This document shows positions 23,801-35,384 of a DNA stretch of 64,000 nucleotides, piece by piece (positions within the stretch are counted from its first letter, which is position 1; the number at the start of each line of letters is the position of its first letter). Both the position numbers and the translations under genes were made by a program. Below the pieces are notes generated by a model. The model was not told the origin of the DNA, did no database searches, and saw nothing but the letters and a program-made list of their open reading frames with translations. The stretch lies in contig OX387202.1 in NCBI GenBank assembly GCA_947561715.1, positions 1,984,001 through 2,048,000 of the forward strand, read 5' to 3'. The stretch is from Ascidia mentula (Eukaryota > Chordata > Ascidiacea > Phlebobranchia > Ascidiidae).

Positions 23801-24249
23801 TAAAGCCATGTAGTTGCGAATAATTTGAATCCTGATTAGAATCAAATATGTGGGAAAGTTAATGTAGGTTGCCCTGGTAGAATATAAGGAACAGACCAAA
23901 TCCAACTGAGCAACAACAAGCACATTTACATGTTGCCCCGTATGATAAGACTTCCTACCTTTCCTGTAACATTGCATGCAAGGATCGTTTGGTTGTTCGT
24001 CAAAGCAACAATCTCTGTGTGTAGAAACATGAAGTTTTGAAACAAGTTATTCAGATTAATAAATATTGCATCAACAAACAATCACGACAACTCCAACCTT
24101 CTTTCACACTGTGTGCGGGTGATAACGCTGCTCACACAAGCTTGTCTTCTTGCATACGACACAGCACAAGTCCTCCCAGATGCTTCCGTCTCAAAGCAGC
24201 AAACCAACAATATGCACCAGACAATAGAACAAGTATTGAACAAACACAT
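20842..24249 (-). CDS. Secreted trefoil-TIL-CCP mosaic protein, gene A (659 aa)
   Basis: Twelve exons, minus strand: 24249-24098, 24014-23959, 23634-23571, 23515-23445, 23362-23180, 22968-22780, 22671-22486, 22365-22192, 22092-21904, 21870-21643, 21583-21389, 21134-20842. They total 1980 nt and splice into one open frame from ATG to TGA. Exon 1 encodes a signal peptide (hydrophobic SIVWCILLVCC). Exons 1-4 encode two trefoil (P-type) domains; the first matches the family signature exactly (RQAC...T...C...DCCFD), the second ends SGCCWNDDKKACYYP. Three CCP/sushi exons follow, then a ten-cysteine TIL domain, then four CCPs; all are phase-1 cassettes. Trefoil, TIL and CCP domains are known from mucosal, coat and complement-type proteins, so an extracellular role is expected, but no orthologue is recognised. 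Two CCPs have lost a disulphide cysteine (TNES at about 21716; VYNAN near 23190), which suggests relaxed constraint. Confidence 0.8.
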
Positions 24250-24422
24250 ATTCAAGATAATTTAAACCGACTTTTGCTTTATTTCAGGTGTAACCTTGAC
24301 CCCAACGCAAATCTAAACGCGTAAACAGACATTATACGATATGTGATACTGAACGTTTTGTTCCGATTGTTGCCGTCTTTAGTTTCTGTCATTCAATGTT
24401 ACGCTTTTCGTATCACAAGTTC

Positions 24423-24638
24423 TCAAAACTTGTCGAGGCGTCTGTAGTACCAGGCTCTTTCAACCACAGCTGTGTCAAACCGATGCAACATATTAGTATT
24501 GTATATATCGCAACCCGTATCACAAACTGGTAAACAACAAGTACTGTAGGATATTGGAACAATGGCCACAGCGCAAGCATCCGTTCCTATTGTAATTATG
24601 CATTTTGTTAGAATGTTGGTTAAATATGTAAACAGCAT
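24423..24638 (-). CDS. Possible small secreted cysteine-rich peptide
   Basis: A 71- or 72-codon frame from ATG at 24638 has a hydrophobic start and then the cysteine-rich run YSTCCLPVCDTGCDIY. The homologous frame upstream of gene B (34915-35070) keeps the leader and all these cysteines but uses a different in-frame ATG and stops earlier. It lies about 175 bp upstream of the gene A start on the same strand. It could be a separate small gene, an upstream exon or a non-coding conserved stretch. Confidence 0.25.
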   Translation of the reverse strand: MLFTYLTNILTKCIITIGTDACAVAIVPISYSTCCLPVCDTGCDIYNTNMLHRFDTAVVERAWYYRRLDKF

Positions 24639-25591
24639 TGCGCAACCAAATGAAATGTGGGATTTATTATATCGTATGCAAGTATTATCTCAAAGACTAT
24701 TCAACTAAAAGTCATACGCATAAAAGTTGGGATTATAAATGTATTTTCATTTATATCAGCTACCTGTGGTATCGATAGATTACGTCACAATACAAAAATC
24801 TGACTCGTAGCTGATATCTGGGCGGTGTATTTATGTTTGAGTGGAATGGCGCATCAATGAGTATCAATGCCTTCAAAACCCCTTTATATTCCACAAGATC
24901 TCCAATCATGGGACGAATATTCATTGGACTTTGGGTACCATACCGACATAATTATTATTTTTGTATTGTTTATGTGTGTTGCTGATATTTTTGGTCAGAG
25001 GTTTTCTTGTGCTTGACGTTGTATTGGTGTCGGTACAAAGATTCACTGATCATTAAAGGTAAACACAACTCTTCCATTGACCGAATTATGCGATTATCAT
25101 CATATAGCCAAAAGTAAAGAGCAGACATCTTATTTTTGTGCACACCATTCTCCAAGTCGGACAGAAACTTACGTTTCGGTTTCTTGCAGAAGAAACTCAC
25201 TGCCATTAATCTTCAGGTTGCTGAATAACCGTCTGCCATTCTTGATTACAATCTATTTGTCGCTTCACTGTGGCCCTGGTAAGCGCAAGTTTTTAAACAA
25301 CAAACATTTTATACAAAGGGAGATCTATGCTTTATATAATTTTGTTTGTTAGAAGGAGATTATGACGGGAACGTATGAATAATTTGATGAGTTTGTTTCG
25401 TTTCTCTGTATATCGCCAAAAGCAATACTTGCGAAGTTTCGTAACTTTAGCGCTTTTTGTCCAGTTGATTGGAGATTTTTTGGAAATTTGCATTCAGTAT
25501 ATTTTCTATATATCCTAATGCTTGTTGCATAACAAAACATCGTGAGGTATCAAGTTTATTATATTGATCGCCAGACTCTTGGGAGCATAAT

Positions 25592-25960
25592 TCACCAATA
25601 TAACGCGGAAATCGCCATATTTTTGTTATGGACAGAAACAGCAAACGCATCACGAAACGTTTCTTCAGTGTTGAAATAACCCTTCTTAGAATCCTCCTGA
25701 ATCAAATCGTTTAGTTTTCCTGCATTATATTTTGGTCGCTTACGTAATACGCTCCATCCAGTATGAGTTCGTTTGTGGATTCTCCATAAGTTCGACGGTT
25801 TTCGCCCACTTCGCATCTGAAAGTTATTTTCGCCTGCAGAGATTGTGATGGAGAAACATGTTTTGCTTGAGGGTATTCCTCGATAGGTACAGTCCGCACC
25901 AGTCTTATTATGGGACAGTATGGGGTTGATACCTGGCACAACATAACCCGCAACGCATCA
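25592..25960 (-). pseudogene. C2H2 zinc-finger gene relic
   Basis: The minus strand shows FRCEVGENR in one frame and LWRIHKRTHTGW in another, i.e. the two halves of a C2H2 finger plus the start of a linker with a frame change between them. 25830-25965 is a direct repeat of 19320-19460. This is a decayed host gene fragment rather than a working finger protein. Confidence 0.45.
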
Positions 25961-26397
25961 AATGCGCGTACAACAAAATTTACTTCAACTTTGTAATCGT
26001 GTTTACAGTTTGAATATTAAAATAAATCGTTTGAAATATCTTGGAAATTTTCAAATGTTTGTTGTGAAATAACGACATAACTTATTAAACTGACATTCGT
26101 AAATAACATACAAACCAGTGTACAGTTTCAATAAAAAAATTTTTATATGTACAACAAAGCCATATTACTGAAACTAGCACCATTATAAGCATGGAAATGT
26201 TAGATTCCACTTGGACGAATAAATGAACGAGTTGCCATCTTCATGTGATATCAATAGCTTATATTTAAGTCGTTAGTTATTACTAAAGCACTGATTTGGA
26301 CAAACTGTCTGTTTACAAATTTTACTCTCACAAGCTTTCGCGAGCTTAGTCAGGTGCTACAAAAATCAAGAAGAAAAATATTTTACGTATTTCATAA

Positions 26398-26700
26398 ATG
26401 ACTGTCGTGTTTAAATGTGTTTTTGGTGTAGGTGTTACACAGCAGAGTGCAGATGTTCCAGTATTCTACAAAGTTGCAGAATACACTCAATTACATCAAA
26501 GAAAAATTCACCAAGTTGCAATGAGTGATGAGACATGTAAGCAGAGCATAAACCTATTCCGATCAACTGCAGTATATAGCGAGCTTAGAAAACGTTCCAA
26601 TAAGAGAATAAAGTACACTAGAACACACGCAGGTTTTGGCGGGAAGATGTTCCTATCTTTGCGCTGTGATCATCTGTTATCGTTCTTTCCTAACCATTAA
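26398..26700 (+). pseudogene. C2H2 zinc-finger gene relic
   Basis: A 100-codon frame holds YTQLHQRKIHQV and NKRIKYTRTHAGFGGKMFL, which look like the H-x3-H ends of two fingers, the second with a degenerate TGEKPF linker. The paired cysteines are mostly missing, so a functional product is unlikely. Confidence 0.35.
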
Positions 26701-28472
26701 CATTTTTACAGTTTTTGTACAAAGTTTTGTTGAATTTCTATGAAATATGTTCTGTCATATCGTCTGATAGAAGTTTGTGGAATAATAACTGAAACGTTGA
26801 ATAGCACATGTTTTGGTCAGAGAAGCCTTGATGCCATAGTTATTAAGTCCACTAAATACCATATGTTTTATGACCAACATTACTTGAGATCGTATATTCA
26901 CTACAAACTAAATTTCTAAATATCCTAAAGTTTGTTGTAAGTACATTTACAAATTTCTCCCCATTGTTCACCCAACACCATTCACCGATTTAAGCATAGT
27001 TTGGTGTTTTGTTGGGCAACAAACGTTGCAGTATGCTAGACAGGAAATAGTTAAACTTGTAGAATACCTAGTTTGCTCTCCGTTCGTCTGTTGTCCACCT
27101 TTGTTTTCTGATCGCTGATGTATTGATAGGCGTGGTCTTACTTTCCTGATTTTGTAGCCTATAAAAGTGTCCACCTTTTCTGATGTAGCCCAGTCAAAAC
27201 TAGCGGTTCAAAATCTCTGAGCATTTATAACGAATGTGCAACAAATATTACGTATTTCTAATTCGCTAACTGATTTCATGTAACAAATATTGTCGTAGAT
27301 TTACATCAGGTTTTTCATTAAAGTCAGATTAGGAAACACAACATTATAACTCGCTAGTGACCTTATGTCAAAAACACCAATCAATAGGATTTCCTTATAC
27401 TGTTAAATATTATTGGTGAGACGAATGTGCTTTTATAAGGATGATCTTAAGGTGACGAAGTGACGCAAAAATTTAAAATTCTCTACCATGACAGCGTGCG
27501 ACCAGCTGACAGCTATTTGACAGGACATAAACAAACAATTTGAAAAAACATATTTCATAATGGTGGTTGTTACGTTTACATGTTTACGTAACATGTACAT
27601 TTACACATATCATGAACATTCATCACAAATATCTAAATTACGTCATTAAAGTTCGGGAGCTCTCAAATTCGAATTGTATCGTGGTAAATATGGAATGCGC
27701 ATTCGTTGGTGACTTCATTTCCTGTTTTGTGTTAGAATTGTGTATTTTGTAAATCTCCCACGCCATTCTCACGCGATGTTCGTTGTTTTGTTTGACTGAC
27801 CAGTCTTTGTGCTTGCACGCGATCTATACCCGAACTGTCCAGTCATTGTTTGCAGAGGGTTCGCTTCTCACGTAATTGTTGTAATGCATCACTTGTTCTG
27901 GTTTGTTTTCAAGTACTTGTTTTGTGAAAATATGGGCTGCTGTCCATCAGATAAGATAATAGCTTTCGTCGTGGTAATTTCGAACCGACATTTTCGTTGT
28001 GGTAACTTAGAACTGACTTGTATTCTAGTGTATATATGTGCATGCTTTCTAGACTAACCCAGTCACAGTCACAGTCTCAGTCTCAGTATCTGTTTACTTC
28101 AGCTTGTAATAAGTTTATCTTGTGATATCGTAACTCGACGTTTCGATTCGATATACTCAACCAATATAATCGCGTATCCTTAATCTAATAAATGATAAAT
28201 TAACTTTGTTTCAGGTTTGTAATTAAAAGCAGGTCAGGAACACAACGGTTAGAACTCAAGAGTGGCCTTATGTCAAATGAATTAGTCAAATAGCATTTCG
28301 TTATCAACGGTTAATTAATCTTGTTAATATCCAACATTAAGTTAATAACATTTGGCTTGTAGGTCGCAACATTGGTGTATACATCGCTTCACTTAAATTA
28401 TTTTAGCACAAAAATAACATTTAAGTGAAACCAATTCCATATATTGCCGCTGCCAATTGCGAAAAAATGTCA

Positions 28473-31400
28473 TCAAGACTGTTCCCTACATGTAGTATAT
28501 GGCTGGCCGCCGTAATCCCAGGTTCCAGATGGTAGGCAAGTGGCAGTAACGGCTCCTTCCCTAACTAGTGAAAGAGAACTGCAAATAAACGTGACCGTAT
28601 TGAGCACTCCTTCCAAATATTGTGCCACAGGAAACATGACTTCAACGTTAGCCAGAGTCACTGGCGCCGGACAAACTGCAAAGAAAAATCGATGGCGAAA
28701 GTCATGAATATGGACGAAAAAATGAGCAGAAATGAATTCCCTGGTTGAATAAAGTTTGCGTTGATTAAACCCGAGCGAACAATGACTTTTTTCGCTTAAA
28801 TCAATCCAACAAGCAGGGAAGCACTTTAGTGTCCGTGCAAGTCATCATATAGTTTTATCTAAATACGAGTACCTCGTAGACAGGTAGGTGCTGAACCAGA
28901 CCAAACAGGTGCATCGCTAAAGGTTGCCCCAGCATTACAAGTGTTCATTGTTGGTCCTGAAACTTGGTAGCCTGAAACACAGCCGTATGTCACCTCCTCT
29001 GAGGGCGTATACACAGCTTGTGACGGGATGACGAATTGGTTGGCATTCAAAGGGACGTTTGGACAAGCTGCAAAATAGTTGGTAATAACAGTCCGCTTAC
29101 GCCACAACAACTTCATATTGGGTCACCTGATTGGCAAGTGGCCAGTTCCGTTTCGTTAAACATCCATTCACCGTTAGGCAAACACACATTGGTCGTTTCT
29201 CCTCCAACAGGAATTTGGTTCGGAAGCAGACAAATGTAGGTAACTGAAGCGCCTTCCTGATAATTTGGTATCGGTGCAGCTACGGTGGAAATAAGTCCCA
29301 ATTTTGACGGAAGTGCACTGCAGTCTATAGAGGTAACATTGATTTTGAAATCCACTCATTTCAAGGCTTCCGTTATTTCCAAATACCTTTCAGACAAGAA
29401 TCTGCAACAGCACTCCACGTGAAGCTTGCTTGGCAGGACGATGTTGGGTTTGCGGGACGTACACTACTCGAATACCCACTGTTGCATGTGTACGTAACCA
29501 CCCCACCGATCGAGTACGTTGGTCGTAAAGGCAGGTATGAGGTATTGGATACAAAAGGTGGAGGAGGGACACAAACTGTTTGGATAGAAAAAGGAATCTT
29601 AATCTGAAATGTACTATGTGAGATGTTTTATTCAGTGTATTTGTAGAAATCGTACAGTAAGTGGATTTTAAATACTATTTTTACATGAAATGTGCAACAT
29701 TCCTTCTCGAATGCTTGAAGGTAGATATTTGATTGAAGTTTGACGTCTATGCAAAATCATTTTGCGGACGAGATGAAATACACTTAAACCTGTTTTATTC
29801 TTCAAATTTTAATCACTCATCTTTTCTAATTATATTAACAGCATAATGAAAGTCACTTTAAGATGTTTACCATCCAAACACTCGGGAACTTGAGCCAAGG
29901 AGTACATCCAGTTTCCACTGACGCATCTGTTCGTTGTTTGTCCAACAATTTGTCCAACTTGCCCAGGAGCGCACACGTAAGTGACAACGTCGCCCTCTAT
30001 ATATGGCCCTATCCCAGGGTGAAATTCGGTACTGGGTTGGGATGGCGGTGGATTCGTGCATCCTTTGACGAACACACCAACACCTTTACTATATTAATCT
30101 AACACTCTTATTATTTCGGTATTTGCACCAAGACCAAAGCAAACATTTCTCTCCTTGCTTTGCAAAAAAGGCACTGGTTAATCCGTGGCGCTCAAAGTAA
30201 CGTTGTATTTTCGAAACTTAACAGTGTAGAAAGGAATATAAACTGCCGGTTCATCTCTTGGCTCGTCATCTTGTGATAATGCGTATCTGGGTCGATGTTG
30301 TTCAACATGTCGTCTAAATATCAGACCTCGAGGAATGACGTAATCCCGAACACTTTGACTACACCAATGATTGAGACCCAGTGACTGGACTCACAACGAT
30401 AATTTTCACAAAGTTGTCCCTCCCTAACAGAGAGCATAAAAACGGATATGCGCCAGGAAAACCATTCTACTGTTTTGTTTTGGCTTTGGTTGTGATGATA
30501 TTTACCAACCTCATAAAGGAACACAGGTATTATTCACGACAGAACAACTTAATAAAGTGTTACCTGGTTGACAAGTGGCAAGTTCTGTTTCGTTAAACAT
30601 CCATTCACCGTTCGACAAACACTCGTTGGTCGTTTCTCCTCCAACAGGGATTTGGTTCGGAAGCATACAAACGTAGGTAACTGAAGCGCCTTCCTGGTAA
30701 TTTGGTATGGGTGCAGGAAGGATGGAAACAAGTCCAAAAGTTGACGGAAGTGCATCGCAATCTACAGAGGTAACATTGTTTTTGTGATCTAGTCATTGCA
30801 AGGTTTCTGTTAATTTCAATTTACCTTTCAGACAAGAATGTGCAACAGCACTCCACGTGAAGTCAGCTTGGCAGGTCGATGTTGGGTTTGCGGGACGTAC
30901 ACTACTCGAATACCCACTGTTGCATGTGTACGTAACCACCCCACCGATCGAGTACGTTGGTTGTAAAGGCAGGTATGAGGTATTGGGCACCAATGGTGGA
31001 GGAGGGACACACACTGTTTGGATAAAAAAGGGTTTGCTAATGTGAAATGTACTATGTGAGATGTTTTTGTTTATTTTTACATTTATACTTGAGTTATTTT
31101 ATTCAGTTAATTTGCAGAAATCGTACAGTAAGTGGATTTTAAATACTATTTTTACATGAAATGTGTAACATTCCGTCTCGAAGGCTTGAAGGTAGATATT
31201 TGATTGAAGTTTGGCGTCTATGCAAAATCATTTTGCGTACGAGATAAAATGCACTTAAACCTGTTTTATTCTACAAATTTTAAGCACTCATCTTTTCTAA
31301 TCACATTAAAAGCACAATGGAATTCATTTTGAGATGTTTACCATCCAAACACTCGGGAACTTGAGCCAAGGAGTACATCCAGTTTCCACTGACGCATATG

Positions 31401-34400
31401 TTAGTTGTTTGTCCAACAAGTTGTCCAACTTGCCCAGGAGCGCACACGTAAGTGACAACGTCGCCCTCTATATATGGCCCTGTCCAAGGGAGAAATTCGG
31501 TACTGGGTTGAAATGGCGGTGGATTCGTGCATTCTGTGACGAACACACCAACACCTTTACTATATTATTCTAACACTCTTATTATTCAGGTATTTGCACC
31601 AAGACCCAAGCAGACATTTCTCTCCGTTTTTGCAGAAAAGGCATTGGCAAGTATGTGGCGCTCAAAGTAACGTAATATTTTCGAAACTCAACAATGTAGA
31701 AAGTAATATAAACTGCCGGTTCATCTCTTAGCTCGGCATCTTGTGATAATGCGTATCTGGGTCGATGTTGTTCAACATGTCGTCTACATATCAGGCCTTG
31801 AGGAATGACGTAAACCCGAACACTTTGACTACAGCAATGATTGATGCCCAGTGACTCGACTCACAATGGTAATTTTTAAAAAGTTTGTCCCTTTCTGATA
31901 AGGGGCATAACAACGGATATGCGCCAGGAAAACAACATAATGTTTTGTTTTGGCTTTGGTTGTGATGACATTTACCAACCTCACAAAGGAACACAGGTAT
32001 TATTCAGAGAACAACTTAACAAGTGTCACCTGATTGGCAAGTGGCCAGTTCCGCTTCGTTAAACATCCATTCACCGTTCGGCAGACACACATTGGTCGTT
32101 TCTCCTCCAACAGGGATTTGGTTCGGAAGCACACAAACGTAGGTAACTGAAGCGCCTTCCTGATAATTTGGTATGGGTGCAGTGGGAACAAGTCCAAAGG
32201 CAACCGGAAGTGCAGCACACTCTACAGAGGTTACATTGATTTTGAGGTCTACAGACTGCTTGGTTTCTGATAATTCCAATTTACCTTTCAGACAAGAAGT
32301 TGTAACAGCACTCCACGTGAAGTCAGCTTGGCAGGTCGATGTTGGGTTCGTGTGAAAAATATTCCTCGAATACCCACTGTTGCATGTGTACGTAACCATT
32401 CCACCGATCGAGTACGTTGGTTGTAAAGGCAGGTATGAGGTATTGGGTACAAAAGGTGGAGGAGGGACACAAACTGTTTGGATAAAAAAGGGTTTGCTAA
32501 TGTCAAATATACTTTGTACGTGTGTTAGGTAAAAACAATTGATTTTTTTTGTGGACTTGACCTTGTATAGGAACACACGTGTTGTTCTCATCCCGACAAT
32601 ATCCTGCTTTACACAGACATCCATTGAGACAAACAGCAGGACAAATTATTGGTGGTGGAGATCGGAGTGAGTCACAACTTGCACAACCACTTTCACAACT
32701 TGTTGGTGGGAAATATTCTTCGTTTATTCCACATTCTGAATGAGGACAACGTGTATTTATGATGTACTTGCACCATTATATTCACCTCGCGCACGCAGCG
32801 GTTATTAAGTTGTGAGGCTTTTTTCGTATATAATTGGTTTATACTGAAAACACTCACCCATTGGACAAGATGGCAAAGAAAGACCAGTTAAAGACCATGT
32901 ACCATCATCCTGGCAAGTATTCGTGATTGTACCAATTGCTGTTGAACCATCATCACATGAGTAAGTAACTTGTGAATTTCTTACATAAACACCAGTCACC
33001 GGTAAAAATGAACCACCATCAATCGATGGAGGTGGACAACATTCTAAAACGTACGAACACCAAGTTTAAATATTAGAAACACTTGTAGCAGCAAGTACAA
33101 AATAACCTAGTGGCTAACCAACACCAAATATATATATATATATATATGAAATATACCATTTTCTTTGCACTGTGGGTTGGCATTCCAATCTCCATTACTT
33201 CCACATATCATGGTGTCTGATCCGACTATTGTAAATCCACTGTCACAAGTATATTGGACGGTGGTACCAGGAATATTTACAGTTGCTCCTGCTGGGCGTG
33301 CGATTGTAAAAGTTGCATCGGAAATACTGACTGGAACTGGACAAGCTAGGTCACATCAAAAGGGCTGTATTAGTTTTGTAATGAAGAAGGCTATTTGGAT
33401 TGAAATTGTTACAACACTGATGAAGGAAAGAGAACGATTAGGATGTTTCTGCATCCTCTATACAGTTTCCAACATAGATCAACATTCTTTGTTTATTAAA
33501 AGCATTCGAAACCATCACAGACTCCAAGATTTAAAAGTGTGATTATTACCGCTTACCATTTGCATTGCACACGGGTGCACTATTTCGGTCCCAGGTTCCA
33601 TCATTAAGGCAAGTTAACACCGAATTTTCTGGAGTTTCATGTAGAGACTCACAGGTATACGTAACAGTTTCTGACGGTTCATAGGATTCTTTTATCGGTG
33701 AAAATGTTCCAAAATCAGTTGTTGGTGGAAAAACACATGCTAAAAAATATCTAATGTTAAAAAGGTGTATTTATGACATGGCAGTGAAAATTTAATAGAT
33801 TACAACTTCTCCGGACGCACACCATTATGTGAGGTTTGTCTTTCAAATCTTACCATATTTTGAAGGATAGTAACAGGCTTTTTTATCATCATTCCAACAA
33901 CATCCCCAAAGTTGACATAATCTCCTGCAACAAAGATTAATAGAGTCCACGCCAAAACAACAAGTTTTTCACATATTACCTTGTTGGACAAAAGAATGAA
34001 CCGCACAGAATGTTTGTTTCTTCACACCGCAAGGAAGCAGAATCTGAACAACAGGAATATATTAACTGTTTTGAAGGTCCTCACTGTATTTGCGCAAAGC
34101 AATTTGCGAAAAAATTTTGCAAAATTGTGTAAAACTTTGCATTCTTCATAACAATTCCACGTAAGTAACTCGTCCGAACTTTCAGAGCTCCGTTTAACGA
34201 GTTTAGCTATAAAGCCATGTAGTTGCGAATAATTTGAATCCTGATTAGAATCAAATATGTGGGAAAGTTAATGTAGGTTGCCCTGGTAGAATATAAAGAA
34301 CAGACCAAATCCAACTGAGCAACAACAAGGCCATTTACATGTTGCCCCGTATGATAAGACATCCTACCTTTCCTGTAACATTGCATGGAAGGATCGTTTG

Positions 34401-34659
34401 GTTGTTCGTCAAAGCAACAATCTCTGTGTGTATAAACATAAAGTTGTAAAACAAGTTATTCGGATTATAAAATATTGCATCAACAAAACAATCACGACAA
34501 CTCCCACCTTCTTTCACATTGTGTGCGGGTGATAACGCTGCTCACACAAGCTTGTCTTCTTGCATACGAAACAGCACAAGTCCTCCCAGATGCTTCCGTC
34601 TCAAAGCAGCAAACCAACAACATGCACCAGACAATGGCACAAGTATTGAACATATACAT
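28473..34659 (-). CDS. Secreted trefoil-TIL-CCP mosaic protein, gene B (1031 aa)
   Basis: Minus-strand exons: 34659-34508, 34423-34368, 34043-33980, 33924-33854, 33739-33557, 33345-33157, 33043-32858, 32735-32562, 32473-32285, 32248-32030, 31533-31342, 31013-30825, 30788-30564, 30062-29871, 29575-29387, 29354-29127, 29067-28873, 28675-28473. They total 3096 nt in one open frame. Order: signal peptide, two trefoil domains, three CCPs, a ten-cysteine TIL domain, ten CCPs. It is a tandem duplicate of gene A with six extra CCP exons, produced by repetition of a three-CCP block. Four CCP-CCP junctions across the pair are separated by introns of only 32-36 nt. The first trefoil has lost one conserved cysteine (DPSMQC where gene A has DPCMQC). 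A secreted, possibly defence, mucosal or egg-coat role is inferred from domain content alone. Confidence 0.8.
29387..32473. repeat. Tandem amplification of a three-CCP block inside gene B
   Basis: Equivalent exons recur at 29387, 30825 and 32285 (189 nt each), at 29871 and 31342 (192 nt each) and at 29127, 30564 and 32030 (228, 225, 219 nt), giving a period of about 1.44-1.47 kb. Introns are copied too: 29590-29830 matches 31050-31300, and 30063-30560 matches 31534-32020. Gene A holds a single copy of the unit and lacks the 192-nt CCP. Confidence 0.85.
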
Positions 34660-34914
34660 ATTTAAGATAATTTAAACCAAGTTTTTCTTTATTTTAGGTG
34701 TAACCTTGACCCCAACGCAAATATATACGCGTACACAGACATTACAATATGTGATACTAAATGTTTTGTTCTAATTGTTGCCGTCAATAGTTTCTGTCAT
34801 TCAATGTTACGCTATTTGTATGACAAGTTCTCAAAACTTGTCGTGGTGTCTGTAATAGTAAAACCAGTCTCTTTCCACCACAGCTATGTCGAACCGAAGA
34901 AACATATTAGTATT

Positions 34915-35070
34915 CTATATATCACAACCCGTATCACAAACTGGTAAACAACAAGTACTGCAGGATATTGGAACAATGCCCACAGCGCAAGCATCCGTTC
35001 CTATTGTAATTATGCCTATTGTTAGAATGAGGGTTAAATATGTAAACAGTATTGCGCGACCAAACAACAT
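34915..35070 (-). CDS. Possible small secreted cysteine-rich peptide, gene B copy
   Basis: A 51-codon frame from ATG at 35070 has an LFTYLTLILTIGIITIG leader and the run SCSTCCLPVCDTGCDI, then TAG. It is the homologue of 24423-24638 and lies about 255 bp upstream of the gene B start. The first ATG of the gene A frame is ATA here, but another in-frame ATG lies six codons upstream, so the leader stays open in both copies. Confidence 0.25.
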   Translation of the reverse strand: MLFGRAILFTYLTLILTIGIITIGTDACAVGIVPISCSTCCLPVCDTGCDI

Positions 35071-35348
35071 GCTGTATAGGATTTATTATATCGTAAGCAA
35101 ATATTATCACAAAGACTATTCAACCAAACGTCTTACGCATAAAAGTTGGGATTATAAATGTGTTTTCATTTATATCAGCTACCTTTACCTTTGGTATCAA
35201 TAGATTACGTCACAATATAAAAATATGGCTCGTATCTGATAACTAGGCGGTTTGAGAGGAATGCCGCATCAATGAGCTTGTATCACATTCCAAAATAAAA
35301 CGTCATATTGATGCTGCAAAGTTGTTCTGCCAATCATTTTATTATATC

Positions 35349-35384
35349 GACGTTCAGGTTGTTATGCAGCAGCCTTCATTAGGA
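35349..35384 (-). repeat. Degenerate Penelope-type hammerhead-like motif
   Basis: On the minus strand the order CTAATGA-AGGCTGC-loop-CCTGAACGTCG parallels the motif at 15974-16012 (CTGATGA-AGG...GGCCGAAACGTCG), but both core boxes carry substitutions. It probably marks the edge of an old element. Confidence 0.3.

Larger units (their letters stand above)
24880..28450. other. Spacer between the two mosaic genes, with relics
   Basis: Apart from the zinc-finger relics at 25592-25960 and 26398-26700 no gene is supported. 26975-27060 repeats the CACCGATTTAA-CATAGTTTGGTGTTT block seen at 20100-20160, and 25830-25965 repeats 19320-19460, so this spacer is the left part of the duplicated block that carries gene B. 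Confidence 0.55.

Noticed and set aside
24970-25206. 78-codon minus-strand frame with an H-x4-H-like run
   Set aside because: The spacing of cysteines and histidines does not fit a zinc finger and no homology could be argued.
20842-34659. Assignment to the known variable complement-receptor-like (CRL) or Themis genes of Ciona
   Set aside because: CCP domains alone are not enough; the trefoil and TIL domains are not part of the architectures I know for those families.
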